Below, in pieces: positions 34,189 to 42,558 of a stretch of 45,856 nt of DNA (within the stretch, counting starts at the first letter, position 1; every line of letters begins with the position of its first letter). A program made the translations under genes and the position numbers. Below the pieces are notes generated by a model, which worked only from the letters and a program-made list of their open reading frames with translations, ran no database searches and was not told where the DNA came from. The stretch spans positions 1 to 45,856 of the forward strand of contig NZ_CAJQOO010000020.1 of assembly GCF_905480005.1 (NCBI RefSeq), written 5' to 3'. Origin of the DNA: an uncultured Maricaulis sp. (GTDB lineage Bacteria; Pseudomonadota; Alphaproteobacteria; Caulobacterales; Maricaulaceae).

Positions 34189-35645
34189 GGGGCCGGCCTC
34201 TTGGCATCATCACGCGCCTTGAGCGCTGCAATATTGGCCTCATGACTGGCGCGATCGATCCGATAGAAATGGAGGAAGAGCGCGCCGGCGATATAGAGAA
34301 CGGCGATGCTGGGAATATAGAGGGTCGCCAGCAGGTCGACCGAAGCCGGATCGACCTCACCCGGTTGGGCGCGCTCGGGAAGGTCAACGATCGTCAACAG
34401 GATGCCCGCTGCCATCAGGCCAAAGCCGGTGACGCATTTCTGCATGAAGCTGTTGGCCGCATAGAACAGTCCCTCGGCCCGCCGCCCGGTCTTGAGCGCG
34501 CTCGCATCGATCACGTCGCCGATCATGGCATGAACCAGGATGGCCGAGGAAATTGCGCAGGCCGAGTACAAGGCGAGAATGCCGAACAAGGTAGGAAGAA
34601 CACGCGGATCATCATCGGCATAGAACAGGCCATTCAGCCTCAGGATGAACGGCAACGTCCCCAGAAAGATGGCGGCAATCGCCAGCCAGAACGCCGCATT
34701 CCGCTTGCCAAGTCGCTTGGCGATGACCGGTGCGAAGATCAGCGCCAGGACAGCCCCCACCAATGGCTCGGCGGACATGATCGCCATCTCGATATTGTCG
34801 AAACCCCAGAACAGGGTCCCGAAATATAGACTTAGAGCGGCCGCCATACCGATCGCGGTGTATTTGAGAAGGCCAAATCCGAGAATTGCGAGAAACGCCT
34901 TATTGCTGAAAGTCCGTCGCATCAGCATGAATGTTTCCAGCGGATTCCGGCGCTGGGGTGGCGGAAGCTTCCGGAGATATTTGATGCGGTGATGGGTCCC
35001 CGCGGTCGAGATCATGACCGTGCCAAACATCAACACCGATCCGACAAGTCCGAACGTCCAGTATCCCACCGGATTGAGCTGACCGATCGGGTATTCGGCG
35101 GTTGGCGCCAGGAAGACTGCGAGGGCCAGGATCGACATCCCGTAGCCACCGAGATAGCCGAAGAAATAGCGATAGCTGGCGATCGAGGTACGGTCGTCAT
35201 AGTCACTCGACAGTTCAGGCGCGAGGGCCGAGCTGGGGATTTCGTAGAATGTGATGCAGGTCCGGACTGCCGAGGACAGGACAGCGAGATAGGCAAACAG
35301 GCCCCAACCATCCAGCGCCTCGGGCGGATGCCAGAGAAAGAAAAACGACGCCGCCGCGGGAATGGCCGACATGTACATGAGCGGGTGCCGACGGCCCCAC
35401 TTCGTTCTCAAACTGTCGGAAAACTGCCCGACGATCGGGTCGGAGACAGCGTCGAAGACGAGCGCGACCAGGATGGCGAGCGACACCATCGCCGCGTCCG
35501 CGCCAATCACGTAATTATAATACCACAGCAGATAGGCGCGAAAGGCGACGTCCTTGACGCCGTATGCCATCGATCCCACGCCATACAGCAACTTGGTGAC
35601 GTACTTTATCGGTGGCGCCGAAATGGGCGTCGCAGTTTCGGTCAT
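34185..35645 (-). CDS. GPH/MelB-type cation symporter of the MFS
   Basis: This 486-residue inner-membrane symporter belongs to the glycoside-pentoside-hexuronide group. Characteristic loop LVFDAVSDPIVGQFSD, then RTKWGRRHPLMYMSAIP, carries the Asp residues of the cation site and the MFS loop 2-3 motif. It has about 12 helices, with a large central loop near residues 225-240 (KYLRKLPPPQRRNP). Though named for sugars, this family also carries other anions, and alphaproteobacterial members often sit with acyl-CoA genes; the cargo here is more likely an acid or lipid-like compound than a sugar. ATG 35645 follows GGAGG. It is first in the leftward operon, with stop overlapping the thiolase-like start. 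The promoter region is the 424-bp gap upstream, with CGGTATG at 35749. Confidence 0.88.
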   Translation of the reverse strand: MTETATPISAPPIKYVTKLLYGVGSMAYGVKDVAFRAYLLWYYNYVIGADAAMVSLAILVALVFDAVSDPIVGQFSDSLRTKWGRRHPLMYMSAIPAAASFFFLWHPPEALDGWGLFAYLAVLSSAVRTCITFYEIPSSALAPELSSDYDDRTSIASYRYFFGYLGGYGMSILALAVFLAPTAEYPIGQLNPVGYWTFGLVGSVLMFGTVMISTAGTHHRIKYLRKLPPPQRRNPLETFMLMRRTFSNKAFLAILGFGLLKYTAIGMAAALSLYFGTLFWGFDNIEMAIMSAEPLVGAVLALIFAPVIAKRLGKRNAAFWLAIAAIFLGTLPFILRLNGLFYADDDPRVLPTLFGILALYSACAISSAILVHAMIGDVIDASALKTGRRAEGLFYAANSFMQKCVTGFGLMAAGILLTIVDLPERAQPGEVDPASVDLLATLYIPSIAVLYIAGALFLHFYRIDRASHEANIAALKARDDAKRPAP

Positions 35646-35745
35646 TCATCCTCCGTCCGGGCGCGTCGTTTCGACGTCTGCCCCATGCCGCACTTGATGT
35701 CAGGACCGCCTCGTTCTGCAAAGGAGGCACTTCACACTTTCATGC

Positions 35746-35762
35746 GTGCGGTATGAGCATAC
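35746..35762. promoter_or_regulatory. GTGCGGTATG element with overlapping palindrome
   Basis: GTGCGGTATG (35746-35755) is the reverse complement of the element upstream of the large TonB receptor. It overlaps a perfect GTATG-AG-CATAC dyad (35751-35762). It lies about 101 bp before the symporter start. The rightward continuation CGGTATG-N3-ATACTT resembles the reverse complement of the TetR promoter copy (CGGTATG-N3-TAACTT). Confidence 0.45.
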
Positions 35763-35875
35763 TTGTTTTTTGAAAAGCGACAAGAGTCAGAGATAACAAG
35801 CGCTTTGAGGGGCCTGACATTATGAAAGTCGGCGAGACTGACCAAATTTGAGAAGCTGGTCCGGTTTTCTCTTGC

Positions 35876-35891
35876 CCTGCACCAGTGCAGG
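35876..35891. promoter_or_regulatory. Perfect inverted repeat upstream of the thiolase gene
   Basis: CCTGCAC-CA-GTGCAGG, 7-bp arms with a 2-bp spacer, 179 bp before the thiolase ATG. The 2-nt spacer is too short for an RNA hairpin loop, so a protein-binding site is more likely. Binding protein unknown. Confidence 0.45.
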
Positions 35892-36069
35892 CGACTAGAA
35901 CTTCATCACAATCCGTTGGCGCAGAGGAGAGAGTGGGCGCAGGCAAACAGCAATCTGCAAGCAAGAGACCCAACAAGCCGGGTCTTCGAAGCTGACAAGG
36001 TCGCGCGCCCAGATCCCGTCGCCACACCCTCCCCGAACGCTCCATTTCCGCAATGAAAGAGATCCCACA

Positions 36070-37242
36070 ATGCGTGATGCCGTCATCGTCTCCACCGCCC
36101 GCACCCCGATCGGCAAGGCCTATCGCGGCGCTTTCAATGCCACGCCCTCGCCGACGCTGTGCGGCCACGCAATCCAGTCGGCCGTCGAGCGCTCCAAGGT
36201 TGACCCGGCCGAAATCCAGGACGTGATCGTCGGCGCCGCCCTGCAGCAGGGTGTGCAGCACACGATCGGCCGCACAGCCGCCCTGCGGGCCGGCCTGCCG
36301 GTAACCGTTGCCGGCCAGTCGATGGATCGCCAGTGCTCCTCCGGCCTGATGACGATCGCCACCGCCGCCAAACAGGTCATCGTCGACCGTATGGATGTGG
36401 TCGTCGCCGGTGGCGTCGAGTCGATCTCCATGGTGCAGACCAAGGAGATGCGCGTCCAGCCTGACCCGGAACTCCTGGCCATGCACAAGGACATCTACAT
36501 GCCCATGCTGCAGACCGCGGAGATCGTGGCCAAGCGCTACGGCATCTCGCGTGAGCGTATGGACGAGTACGGCCTGCAATCCCAGCAGCGCACCGCCGCG
36601 GCCCAGGCGGCCGGCAAGTTCGACGATGAGATCGTGCCGATGAAGTCGACCAAGATCGTCGTCGACAAGGCCACCGGTGAAACCTCCCAGCAGGAGGTCT
36701 TCCTCGAAAAGGATGAGGGCAACCGCCCGGGGACCGAGCTGGCCGGGCTGCAGGCCCTTAATGCGGTCATCGAAGGCGGCACCATCACCGCCGGCAATGC
36801 TTCGCAGCTCTCCGATGGCGCCTCGGCCTGTGTGGTCATGGAAGCCGAGCTGGCAGCCAAGCGCGGCCTCGCCCCGCTCGGCCGCTATATGGGCATGGCC
36901 GTTGGCGGCACCGAGCCGGACGAAATGGGCATCGGACCGGTCGTGGCCGTGCCGAAACTGCTCGAGCGCTTCGGTCTCAAGGTCGATGATATCGGCCTGT
37001 GGGAACTCAATGAGGCCTTCGCCGTCCAGGTGCTCTACTGCGCCGACAAGCTGGGCATCCCCGCCGACAAGCTGAACGTCAATGGCGGCGCCATCTCGAT
37101 CGGCCACCCCTATGGCATGTCCGGCGCCCGCATGGTCGGGCACGCCCTTATCGAAGGCAAGCGCCAGGGCGCCAAATACGTCGTCGTCACCATGTGCGTT
37201 GGTGGCGGCATGGGTGCGGCCGGCCTGTTCGAGGTCCTGTAG
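36070..37242 (+). CDS. Acetyl-CoA acyltransferase (3-ketoacyl-CoA thiolase)
   Basis: This 390-residue classical thiolase cleaves 3-ketoacyl-CoA with CoA. The catalytic nucleophile is Cys in [14 protein letters not shown] (about residue 90). NEAFAVQ, then [16 protein letters not shown] supplies the active His. [16 protein letters not shown] supplies the second Cys, all in canonical places. Length is normal. AAGAGA stands before the ATG. It is divergent from the acyl-CoA operon and followed 4 bp later by the CMD-like gene. It probably completes the beta-oxidation round begun by the ligase, dehydrogenase and bifunctional enzyme. The codon usage is more biased toward common GC codons than neighbouring genes, perhaps a sign of high expression (visual impression only). 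Confidence 0.93.
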   Translation: MRDAVIVSTARTPIGKAYRGAFNATPSPTLCGHAIQSAVERSKVDPAEIQDVIVGAALQQGVQHTIGRTAALRAGLPVTVAGQSMDRQCSSGLMTIATAAKQVIVDRMDVVVAGGVESISMVQTKEMRVQPDPELLAMHKDIYMPMLQTAEIVAKRYGISRERMDEYGLQSQQRTAAAQAAGKFDDEIVPMKSTKIVVDKATGETSQQEVFLEKDEGNRPGTELAGLQALNAVIEGGTITAGNASQLSDGASACVVMEAELAAKRGLAPLGRYMGMAVGGTEPDEMGIGPVVAVPKLLERFGLKVDDIGLWELNEAFAVQVLYCADKLGIPADKLNVNGGAISIGHPYGMSGARMVGHALIEGKRQGAKYVVVTMCVGGGMGAAGLFEVL

Positions 37243-37246
37243 TCCG

Positions 37247-37816
37247 ATGCGGTTGAGCGCCCCGCGCATCACCCCGGTCGATCTTGATGATCTGACCGAG
37301 GATCAGCGCGAGGCGCTCGCGCCGTTTTTAAAGTCGGGTTGGGTCATAAACATCTTCAAGACCCTTGCCCGGGCCCCCCGGGCATTGAAGCGATTCAATG
37401 TCTGGGCTGGCTATGTGATGTCCGACAAGAATGCTCTCACGCCGCGTGATCGCGAGCTGGTCATTCTGCGCACCGGCTATCTGTGCGGTTCAGGCTATGA
37501 GTGGAGCCAGCACGTCACGATCGGCCTGCGCGAAGGCCTCACCGAAGACGAGGTCGAGCGCATCAAGGCCGGCCCTGAAGCCGCGGCCTGGTCCGCACGC
37601 GACGTCGCCCTCCTGCAAGCGACGGACGAGTTGGTCCGCGATCATTTCATCAGCGACCGCAGCTGGTCAGCGCTCGATTTTCTGAACGAAAAGCAGCGCA
37701 TGGATGTGGTCTTCACCACGGCCCAGTACACGCAGGTCTCGATGATGCTGAACAGTTTCGGCGTCCAGCTCGATAAGGGCCAGTCGCTGGACCCGGATCT
37801 CGACCGGCGCGGCTGA
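37247..37816 (+). CDS. Carboxymuconolactone decarboxylase-like (AhpD-fold) protein
   Basis: This 189-residue helical AhpD-fold protein has the CMD motif RDRELVILRTGYLCGSGYEW, then SQH. Cys80 and His89 are present but not the CxxC pair of peroxidase-active AhpD. Such proteins are common beside acyl-CoA and aromatic degradation genes, where they act as decarboxylases, hydrolases or detoxifying factors. No specific activity is proposed here. The ATG at 37247 lies 4 bp after the thiolase stop. A much longer open frame back to 37082 lies over the thiolase gene and is rejected. Its stop is only 3 bp from the stop of the convergent tesB, leaving no room for a terminator. Confidence 0.85.
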   Translation: MRLSAPRITPVDLDDLTEDQREALAPFLKSGWVINIFKTLARAPRALKRFNVWAGYVMSDKNALTPRDRELVILRTGYLCGSGYEWSQHVTIGLREGLTEDEVERIKAGPEAAAWSARDVALLQATDELVRDHFISDRSWSALDFLNEKQRMDVVFTTAQYTQVSMMLNSFGVQLDKGQSLDPDLDRRG

Positions 37817-37819
37817 TCC

Positions 37820-38737
37820 CTAGTCGTCGCGGACCCGGATCAAGCCTTCCTGGGCCGTTGAAGCCACCAGCCTGCCATCGCGGGTGAAGAGCTGGCCACG
37901 ATTGAAACCACGACCACCGCCCGACCACGGGCTGTCCGTGTCGTAGAGCAGCCAGTCAGCCATATCGACATCCTCATGGAACCAGACTGCGTGATCGAGG
38001 CTGGCCGACTGCATCTTGCGGGTCATCCAGCTGATGCCGTGGGGCTGCATACAGGTACTCAGCAGCGCCATGTCCGACGCGAAGGCGAGAATGGCGCGAT
38101 GCATCACCTGGTTGTCGCTGGCCAGATCGGTGGCGCGGATCCAGATCTGCCGCCGCGGCTCCCGTTTTCGCGGATCAACCGGCGACCAAGGGTCGACCGG
38201 ACGCATCTCGATCGGACGTGGCCGGGTCATGAAGCGATAGAAGGGCTCAGGAATCTGATCCTTCATCTTGCGCAGGAGTTCGACCTCCGTCGGGAGCTCG
38301 TCCGGCATGGCGACATCGCCCAGATCGACCTGATGGGTCAGGCCCGCTTCGGGTCGCTGGAATGAGGCCGTCATGTTGAGGATGGGCTTGCCGCGCTGCA
38401 TGGCAATGACGCGGCGATTGGAGAAACTGCCACCGTCATAATCGCGCTCGACGCGATAGATGATGGGAAAGTCCTCATCGCCTGGGCGCATGAAATAGGC
38501 GTGAAGCGAGTGGACCTGGCGCTCATCATCGATCGAGCCTACGGCAGCATTGAGTGCCTGGCCGATCACCTGACCGCCAAACACCCGGCCCCTGCCACCC
38601 GGATTGCGTCTCCCACGATAGAGATCAACATCGATCTCCTCCACATCGAGCAGGTGAACCAGACCCGAGGCCAGTTCGGCCGACGTGTAATCCCGGCGTT
38701 TCTTCTTTTCGCCTTGCGACGTGTCAGCCCCATCCAT
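37820..38737 (-). CDS. tesB: Acyl-CoA thioesterase II (TesB/ACOT8 family)
   Basis: This 305-residue double hot-dog thioesterase hydrolyses acyl-CoA to fatty acid and CoA. Motifs are RVFGGQVIGQALNAA, HSLHAYFMRPGD, SLDHAVWFHED (with the catalytic Asp of TesB), SPWSGGGRGFNRGQLF and VASTAQEGLIRV (with the Gln). The SPW...GG segment resembles peroxisomal ACOT8 more than E. coli TesB, where a Thr occupies the site. ATG 38737 follows GAGG at 8-nt spacing; the longer frame to 38854 adds an Arg-rich stretch without similarity. It lies 152 bp downstream of proB. A GCCAACC/GGTTGGC inverted repeat with a 20-nt loop (38850-38883) lies just after the proB stop. It is convergent with the CMD-like gene. Confidence 0.93.
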   Translation of the reverse strand: MDGADTSQGEKKKRRDYTSAELASGLVHLLDVEEIDVDLYRGRRNPGGRGRVFGGQVIGQALNAAVGSIDDERQVHSLHAYFMRPGDEDFPIIYRVERDYDGGSFSNRRVIAMQRGKPILNMTASFQRPEAGLTHQVDLGDVAMPDELPTEVELLRKMKDQIPEPFYRFMTRPRPIEMRPVDPWSPVDPRKREPRRQIWIRATDLASDNQVMHRAILAFASDMALLSTCMQPHGISWMTRKMQSASLDHAVWFHEDVDMADWLLYDTDSPWSGGGRGFNRGQLFTRDGRLVASTAQEGLIRVRDD

Positions 38738-38889
38738 GGCGGCATCCTCAGCTCGATCTTCGTGCGTGCTGACAAGTCTGGACCGCGGCCGCATAAATTT
38801 CCAGCTTTCGGTACGGCGGCAAGCAGAGAAACGCGGCGGCCCGGGCCGAGCCAACCCTGTTTCAGCCGATAATGCCGGTTGGCGACAGG

Positions 38890-40047
38890 CTAGGACGAGA
38901 CCAGTCGCAAGGATTTGGTCGGCGCATCCCAGGGCAGGTGCTGCTCATCGAGGATGACCATATTGGCTCGGTTCACGATCTCCGGACGGGCGTGATAACC
39001 GAGCAATTCCTTGACGTCCTGATCAGTATGACGGGCCAGCATCATTGTTTCATCCGAGGAAAAATTGGTCAGACCGCGCGCAACTTCGTCGCCGCTCTCG
39101 GAATAGATGTGGAGCACATCGCCCTTGGTGAAGGCGCCGTGTATTTTCACGATATCCTCGTGACTGACCCCGCTTGCGCTGGTCGCCAGAACTTCGGCAG
39201 CGACATCGTTGAGCACAAGGCTACCGGCACGCTGCAGACGGTTGGTGAGCCAGACGGCCCAGGACGAGGCTGGCGTCCCCTTTGCCACACACTTTGTGTG
39301 TCGGCGTTCACCGGACAGGACGGCCGAGACCGGGCGGTCAATCGTCCCCTCGGCGATCAGAGTCGTGCACCCGGCATTCTGGGCCAGATTGGCAGCCTGG
39401 ATCTTGGTCAACATGCCGCCCGAGCCGAGCGAACTCGTGCCGGAGGTGACCTCCAGATATTCAGTGACATCTTCGATTGTATCGACGAACTCGGCTTCGG
39501 GGTCCGACGGGTCGCGATCATACAGGCCATCAATACTTGTCAGTATGACAAGGTGATCGGCCTGGATCATCTGTGCCACCTTGGCTGCGAGGCGATCATT
39601 GTCGCCGACGCGGATTTCCTCGGTGGTGACGGTGTCATTCTCGTTCACGATCGGCATGACGTCGCGCTCGAACAGTCGCTGGATCGTGTTCTTTGTATTA
39701 AGGAAACGACGACGTTCCTCCAGATCGTCGAGGGTGACCAGGATCTGGGCAATGTCGAACCCATGCTCGTGCGCGACCTGCTTGTAGGCGTTGAGCAAGA
39801 GTGGCTGACCGCAGGCCGCCGCGGCCTGCTTGTCGAGAACACCCGCCTCTTCCGGCGACGTATTGATGGCGTTCAGGCCGAGCGCGACCGCGCCGGACGA
39901 GGCCAGGACAACATCATGCCCCTCGTCACGCAGACGGGCGATGTCCGCCAGCAGCTCATTCATGAAGGCATAGCGGAGGGTCAGCCGGCAATCATGGGCC
40001 AGCAGGCTGGACCCGATCTTCACGACGATGCGTTTACGCTGGCTCAC
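38890..40047 (-). CDS. proB: Glutamate 5-kinase
   Basis: This 385-residue enzyme phosphorylates L-glutamate to gamma-glutamyl phosphate, the first step of proline synthesis. Its kinase domain (about 1-265) has RIVVKIGSSLLAHD, VVLASSGAVALGLN, VNENDTVTTEEIRVGDND and GSGGMLTKIQAANLAQ (the MxTK motif). A C-terminal PUA domain spans about 285-375. The start is GTG at 40047, with AGGAGA 5 nt upstream. It is divergent from proC-proA-putP, unlike the usual proB-proA order. The same cell therefore has all three steps (proB, proA, proC) plus proline uptake (putP) in 5.3 kb. Feedback inhibition by proline is expected for the family. Confidence 0.97.
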   Translation of the reverse strand: MSQRKRIVVKIGSSLLAHDCRLTLRYAFMNELLADIARLRDEGHDVVLASSGAVALGLNAINTSPEEAGVLDKQAAAACGQPLLLNAYKQVAHEHGFDIAQILVTLDDLEERRRFLNTKNTIQRLFERDVMPIVNENDTVTTEEIRVGDNDRLAAKVAQMIQADHLVILTSIDGLYDRDPSDPEAEFVDTIEDVTEYLEVTSGTSSLGSGGMLTKIQAANLAQNAGCTTLIAEGTIDRPVSAVLSGERRHTKCVAKGTPASSWAVWLTNRLQRAGSLVLNDVAAEVLATSASGVSHEDIVKIHGAFTKGDVLHIYSESGDEVARGLTNFSSDETMMLARHTDQDVKELLGYHARPEIVNRANMVILDEQHLPWDAPTKSLRLVSS

Positions 40048-40052
40048 ACTTA

Positions 40053-40058
40053 TCTCCT
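40053..40058 (-). promoter_or_regulatory. Ribosome binding site deciding the GTG start of proB
   Basis: AGGAGA on the minus strand, 5 nt before the GTG at 40047. This spacing fits well and supports GTG over any later ATG. Confidence 0.75.
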
Positions 40059-40155
40059 GATCGAAGCGCCGGAATGGTGCGGCGCAAACTGAGGCGCAAA
40101 GTATTTAGCATTCAAAATTTATCAACCCCGAATTATGCACCAGACTTTTTCAGGG

Positions 40156-40175
40156 TGCCGCATTGCTGCCGCATT
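40156..40175. repeat. TGCCGCATT direct repeat in the proB-proC region
   Basis: TGCCGCATT at 40156-40164 and again at 40167-40175, 11 bp apart, close to one DNA turn. A regulator binding direct half-sites is possible; chance cannot be excluded. Confidence 0.5.
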
Positions 40176-40236
40176 AAACCTAATTTCTTGTGCGGGGCAG
40201 CCGATACCGGTCTGATCTTGCGACCGCATATATAAT

Positions 40237-40264
40237 TTGAATTCGAAATTGTTTTTGTTATACA
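40237..40264 (+). promoter_or_regulatory. proC: Candidate sigma-70-like promoter for proC
   Basis: TTGAAT (40237-40242), 16-bp spacer, TATACA (40259-40264), about 100 bp before the proC ATG. The match to the consensus is good, but alphaproteobacterial promoters are variable. Confidence 0.35.
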
Positions 40265-40364
40265 CCGCTCCGACAGAGCTCGACCCGCTCAGGCGGATCG
40301 GGCATTTTCATGTGTGGACGGCGCCAAACAGATGCCAGACCAACATTCATCGAAGGAGCCGGGC

Positions 40365-41144
40365 ATGGACATATTGCTGGTCGGATGCGGGAAAATGGGC
40401 GGTGCCATGCTGCGTCGCTGGCTCGACGCCATGCCGGCCCGGTTTGCCGCCGTGAACCGGAGCGGTCGCGCCCTGCCGCCGGGAACGGAGCATGCGACCG
40501 GTTCTGATGCGCTGAATGGCCGGCGCTTTGACGCCATCGTCATCGCCGTCAAACCGCAGCAGATTCCGGACGCCCTGCCCGCCTATACCGGCCTGTTGGC
40601 CGAGGATGGCTGTTATGTCTCGATCGCCGCTGGCTTTTCAACAGCCTCGATCGGAAAGATCGTCGGCGACAAGCCTGTCGTGCGCATCATGCCCAATCTG
40701 CCGGCCCTGATCGGACGCAGTGTGAACGGGCTCTACGCCAATGCCGCATGCGGTGAGGCGCACCGCGAGCTCGCCAACCAACTGGCCACGGCCACAGGCA
40801 CCGCCGTGTGGCTGGACAGCGAAGACGAGCTCGATCGCCTGACCGCCGTCGCCGGTAGCGGCCCGGGCTATGTCTTCGAGATAACGCGCAGCTATATCGC
40901 GGCCGCCGAAGCGATGGGCTTCTCGCCCGAGACCGCGCGGGCCCTGGTTCTGGAAACCATGGGCGGGGCAGTCGAGATGGCCACGCGCTCCCAGGACGAT
41001 GTCACCGATTTGCGCAATTCGGTGATGAGCAAGAAAGGCACGACGGAAGCGGGCATCAATGCCTTGCGACGCGATGGACTTCTGGACACGCTGCTGGAGG
41101 ACACCATCCGCGCTGCCTATGACCGGGCCGTCGAGCTTCGCTGA
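40365..41144 (+). CDS. proC: Pyrroline-5-carboxylate reductase
   Basis: This 259-residue NAD(P)H enzyme reduces pyrroline-5-carboxylate to proline, the last synthetic step. Rossmann motif [15 protein letters not shown] (about residues 6-20), [45 protein letters not shown] and the C-terminal family signature [19 protein letters not shown] are all present. Length is typical (260-275). ATG 40365 has AAGGAG 6 nt upstream; a longer frame to 40314 puts that site inside the gene. proA follows 46 bp downstream with its own ribosome site, so proC, proA and putP are probably one operon. Confidence 0.96.
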   Translation: MDILLVGCGKMGGAMLRRWLDAMPARFAAVNRSGRALPPGTEHATGSDALNGRRFDAIVIAVKPQQIPDALPAYTGLLAEDGCYVSIAAGFSTASIGKIVGDKPVVRIMPNLPALIGRSVNGLYANAACGEAHRELANQLATATGTAVWLDSEDELDRLTAVAGSGPGYVFEITRSYIAAAEAMGFSPETARALVLETMGGAVEMATRSQDDVTDLRNSVMSKKGTTEAGINALRRDGLLDTLLEDTIRAAYDRAVELR

Positions 41145-41190
41145 TTTGTCGCAACCCGCTAGACAACAACCATCCGACCCCAAGGAAACC

Positions 41191-42447
41191 ATGTCAGATC
41201 GTATGCAAGCCTATATCGAACAACTCGGCCGTCAGGCTCGCGAGGCCTCTCGCGTTCTCGCGACCGCGTCCACGGACCGCAAGAATGCCGCTCTGATTGC
41301 TGCTGCATCCGCCTTGCGGTCACGGGCGGGTAGCTTGCTCGAGGCCAACCGCATTGATGTCGACAGCGTCAAGGAAGCCGGCAAGCCGGCCGCCTTTGTC
41401 GACCGCCTGATGCTGGACGACCAACGCATTGAAGGCGTTGCCTCGGCGATCGAGTCCATCGCCACCCTGCCCGATCCGGTCGGACGCATCCTGGCCCGGA
41501 TCGATCGCCCGAACGGACTGCGTATCGAACGCGTCGCGGTTCCACTTGGCGTTATCGGGATGATCTATGAATCGCGCCCCAATGTTGGCGCCGACGCCGG
41601 TTCGCTCTGTCTGAAGTCCGGCAATGCGGTCATTCTGCGTGGCGGTTCGGAGAGCCTGAACTCCACCCGCATCATTGTCGACTGCATGAAGGAAGGCCTG
41701 CGCGACGCCGGCCTGCCGGAAGACGCGATCCAGATGATCGACACCTCGGACCGTTCCGCCGTTCAGCACCTTCTGCAATGCACGGCGTATGTTGACCTGG
41801 TCATCCCGCGCGGTGGCAAGGGTCTCGTCTCGCTGGTTCGGGACCAGGCGCGCGTGCCGACGCTTCTCCACCTGGACGGCAATTGTCACACCTATGTCCA
41901 CGCAGCGGCTGATCTCGACAAGGCTGCTGCCATTGTCGAGAACGCAAAATTGCGCCGGACCGGTATTTGCGGGGCGACAGAGAGCCTGGTCGTCGACGAA
42001 GCCGTCGCGGCCGATCTCCTGCCGCGTCTGGTTGACCGCATGGCCGATTGCGAGTTCCGCGGCGATGGCGCCGCCGTCGCGATCGACCCGCGCATCAAGC
42101 CGGCGGATGAGAGCGATTGGGATACCGAATATCTCGACGCCTGCCTGTCCGTGAAGGTCGTGAAGGGTCTCGAAGAGGGCATCAATCACGTGGCCGCGCA
42201 TTCCTCGGCCCATACCGATGCAATCGTCACCGAAGACATGGACGCAGCCGGCTGCTTCCTGTCGATGATCGACAGCGCTGTCGTCATGCACAATGCCTCG
42301 ACCCAGTTCTCCGATGGCGGCGAATTCGGGATGGGGGCCGAGATCGGAATTGCCACCGGAAAGATGCATGCGCGTGGCCCGGTCGGCCTCGAACAGCTCA
42401 CCTCGTTCAAATACCTGGTGCACGGCGAGGGCCAGACGAGGCCCTGA
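41191..42447 (+). CDS. proA: Glutamate-5-semialdehyde dehydrogenase (gamma-glutamyl phosphate reductase)
   Basis: This 418-residue enzyme reduces gamma-glutamyl phosphate to glutamate semialdehyde, step two of proline synthesis. It belongs to the aldehyde-dehydrogenase superfamily: [38 protein letters not shown] (nucleotide site), [20 protein letters not shown], and the catalytic Cys260 in [15 protein letters not shown]. Its end [20 protein letters not shown] is a ProA hallmark. ATG 41191 with AAGGAAA upstream; the frame extends back to 41059 only as a shadow over proC. Length is normal. putP follows after 111 bp with a weak hairpin between. Confidence 0.97.
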   Translation: MSDRMQAYIEQLGRQAREASRVLATASTDRKNAALIAAASALRSRAGSLLEANRIDVDSVKEAGKPAAFVDRLMLDDQRIEGVASAIESIATLPDPVGRILARIDRPNGLRIERVAVPLGVIGMIYESRPNVGADAGSLCLKSGNAVILRGGSESLNSTRIIVDCMKEGLRDAGLPEDAIQMIDTSDRSAVQHLLQCTAYVDLVIPRGGKGLVSLVRDQARVPTLLHLDGNCHTYVHAAADLDKAAAIVENAKLRRTGICGATESLVVDEAVAADLLPRLVDRMADCEFRGDGAAVAIDPRIKPADESDWDTEYLDACLSVKVVKGLEEGINHVAAHSSAHTDAIVTEDMDAAGCFLSMIDSAVVMHNASTQFSDGGEFGMGAEIGIATGKMHARGPVGLEQLTSFKYLVHGEGQTRP

Positions 42448-42475
42448 GCACTGGCCCGATCACCGGCCTGCACCC

Positions 42476-42497
42476 GGGGGGCAAGCGACGCCCCCTT
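42476..42497 (+). terminator. Weak hairpin between proA and putP
   Basis: GGGGGC (42477-42482) / GCCCCC (42490-42495), 7-nt loop, followed by TT only. It may reduce, rather than end, read-through from proA into putP. Confidence 0.4.
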
Positions 42498-42558
42498 GAG
42501 CCGCACACCGAATACCCCGACTTTCCACCCTTCGTTTCGCTGAACCCAAGGCAAGTCC

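Larger units (their letters stand above)
35646..36069. other. 424-bp divergent control region between the acyl-CoA operon and the thiolase gene
   Basis: No gene is supported here. It contains the CGGTATG/palindrome site at 35746-35762, an AT-rich tract beside it (TTGTTTTTTGAAAAG), a perfect CCTGCAC-CA-GTGCAGG inverted repeat at 35876-35891, and a smaller AGACCC/GGGTCT hairpin at 35966-35985 in what would be the thiolase leader. The large space suggests control of both directions. Confidence 0.7.
40048..40364. other. 317-bp divergent control region between proB and proC
   Basis: No gene is seen. The region is markedly AT-rich between 40090 and 40270. It holds a TGCCGCATT direct repeat (40156-40175) and a promoter-like pair for proC (40237-40264). 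Confidence 0.7.

Noticed and set aside
35740-37272. 510-codon minus-strand open frame
   Set aside because: Antisense to the thiolase and its promoter region. The Asp/His/Gly-rich sequence has no recognisable fold.
37816-37820. Almost touching convergent stops of the CMD-like gene and tesB as an overlap anomaly
   Set aside because: The stops are separate by 3 bp and both genes are complete. Unusual in spacing but common enough in compact genomes.
38850-38883. GCCAACC/GGTTGGC inverted repeat downstream of proB as a terminator
   Set aside because: Loop of 20 nt and no T-run on the minus strand, so it does not look like an intrinsic terminator.
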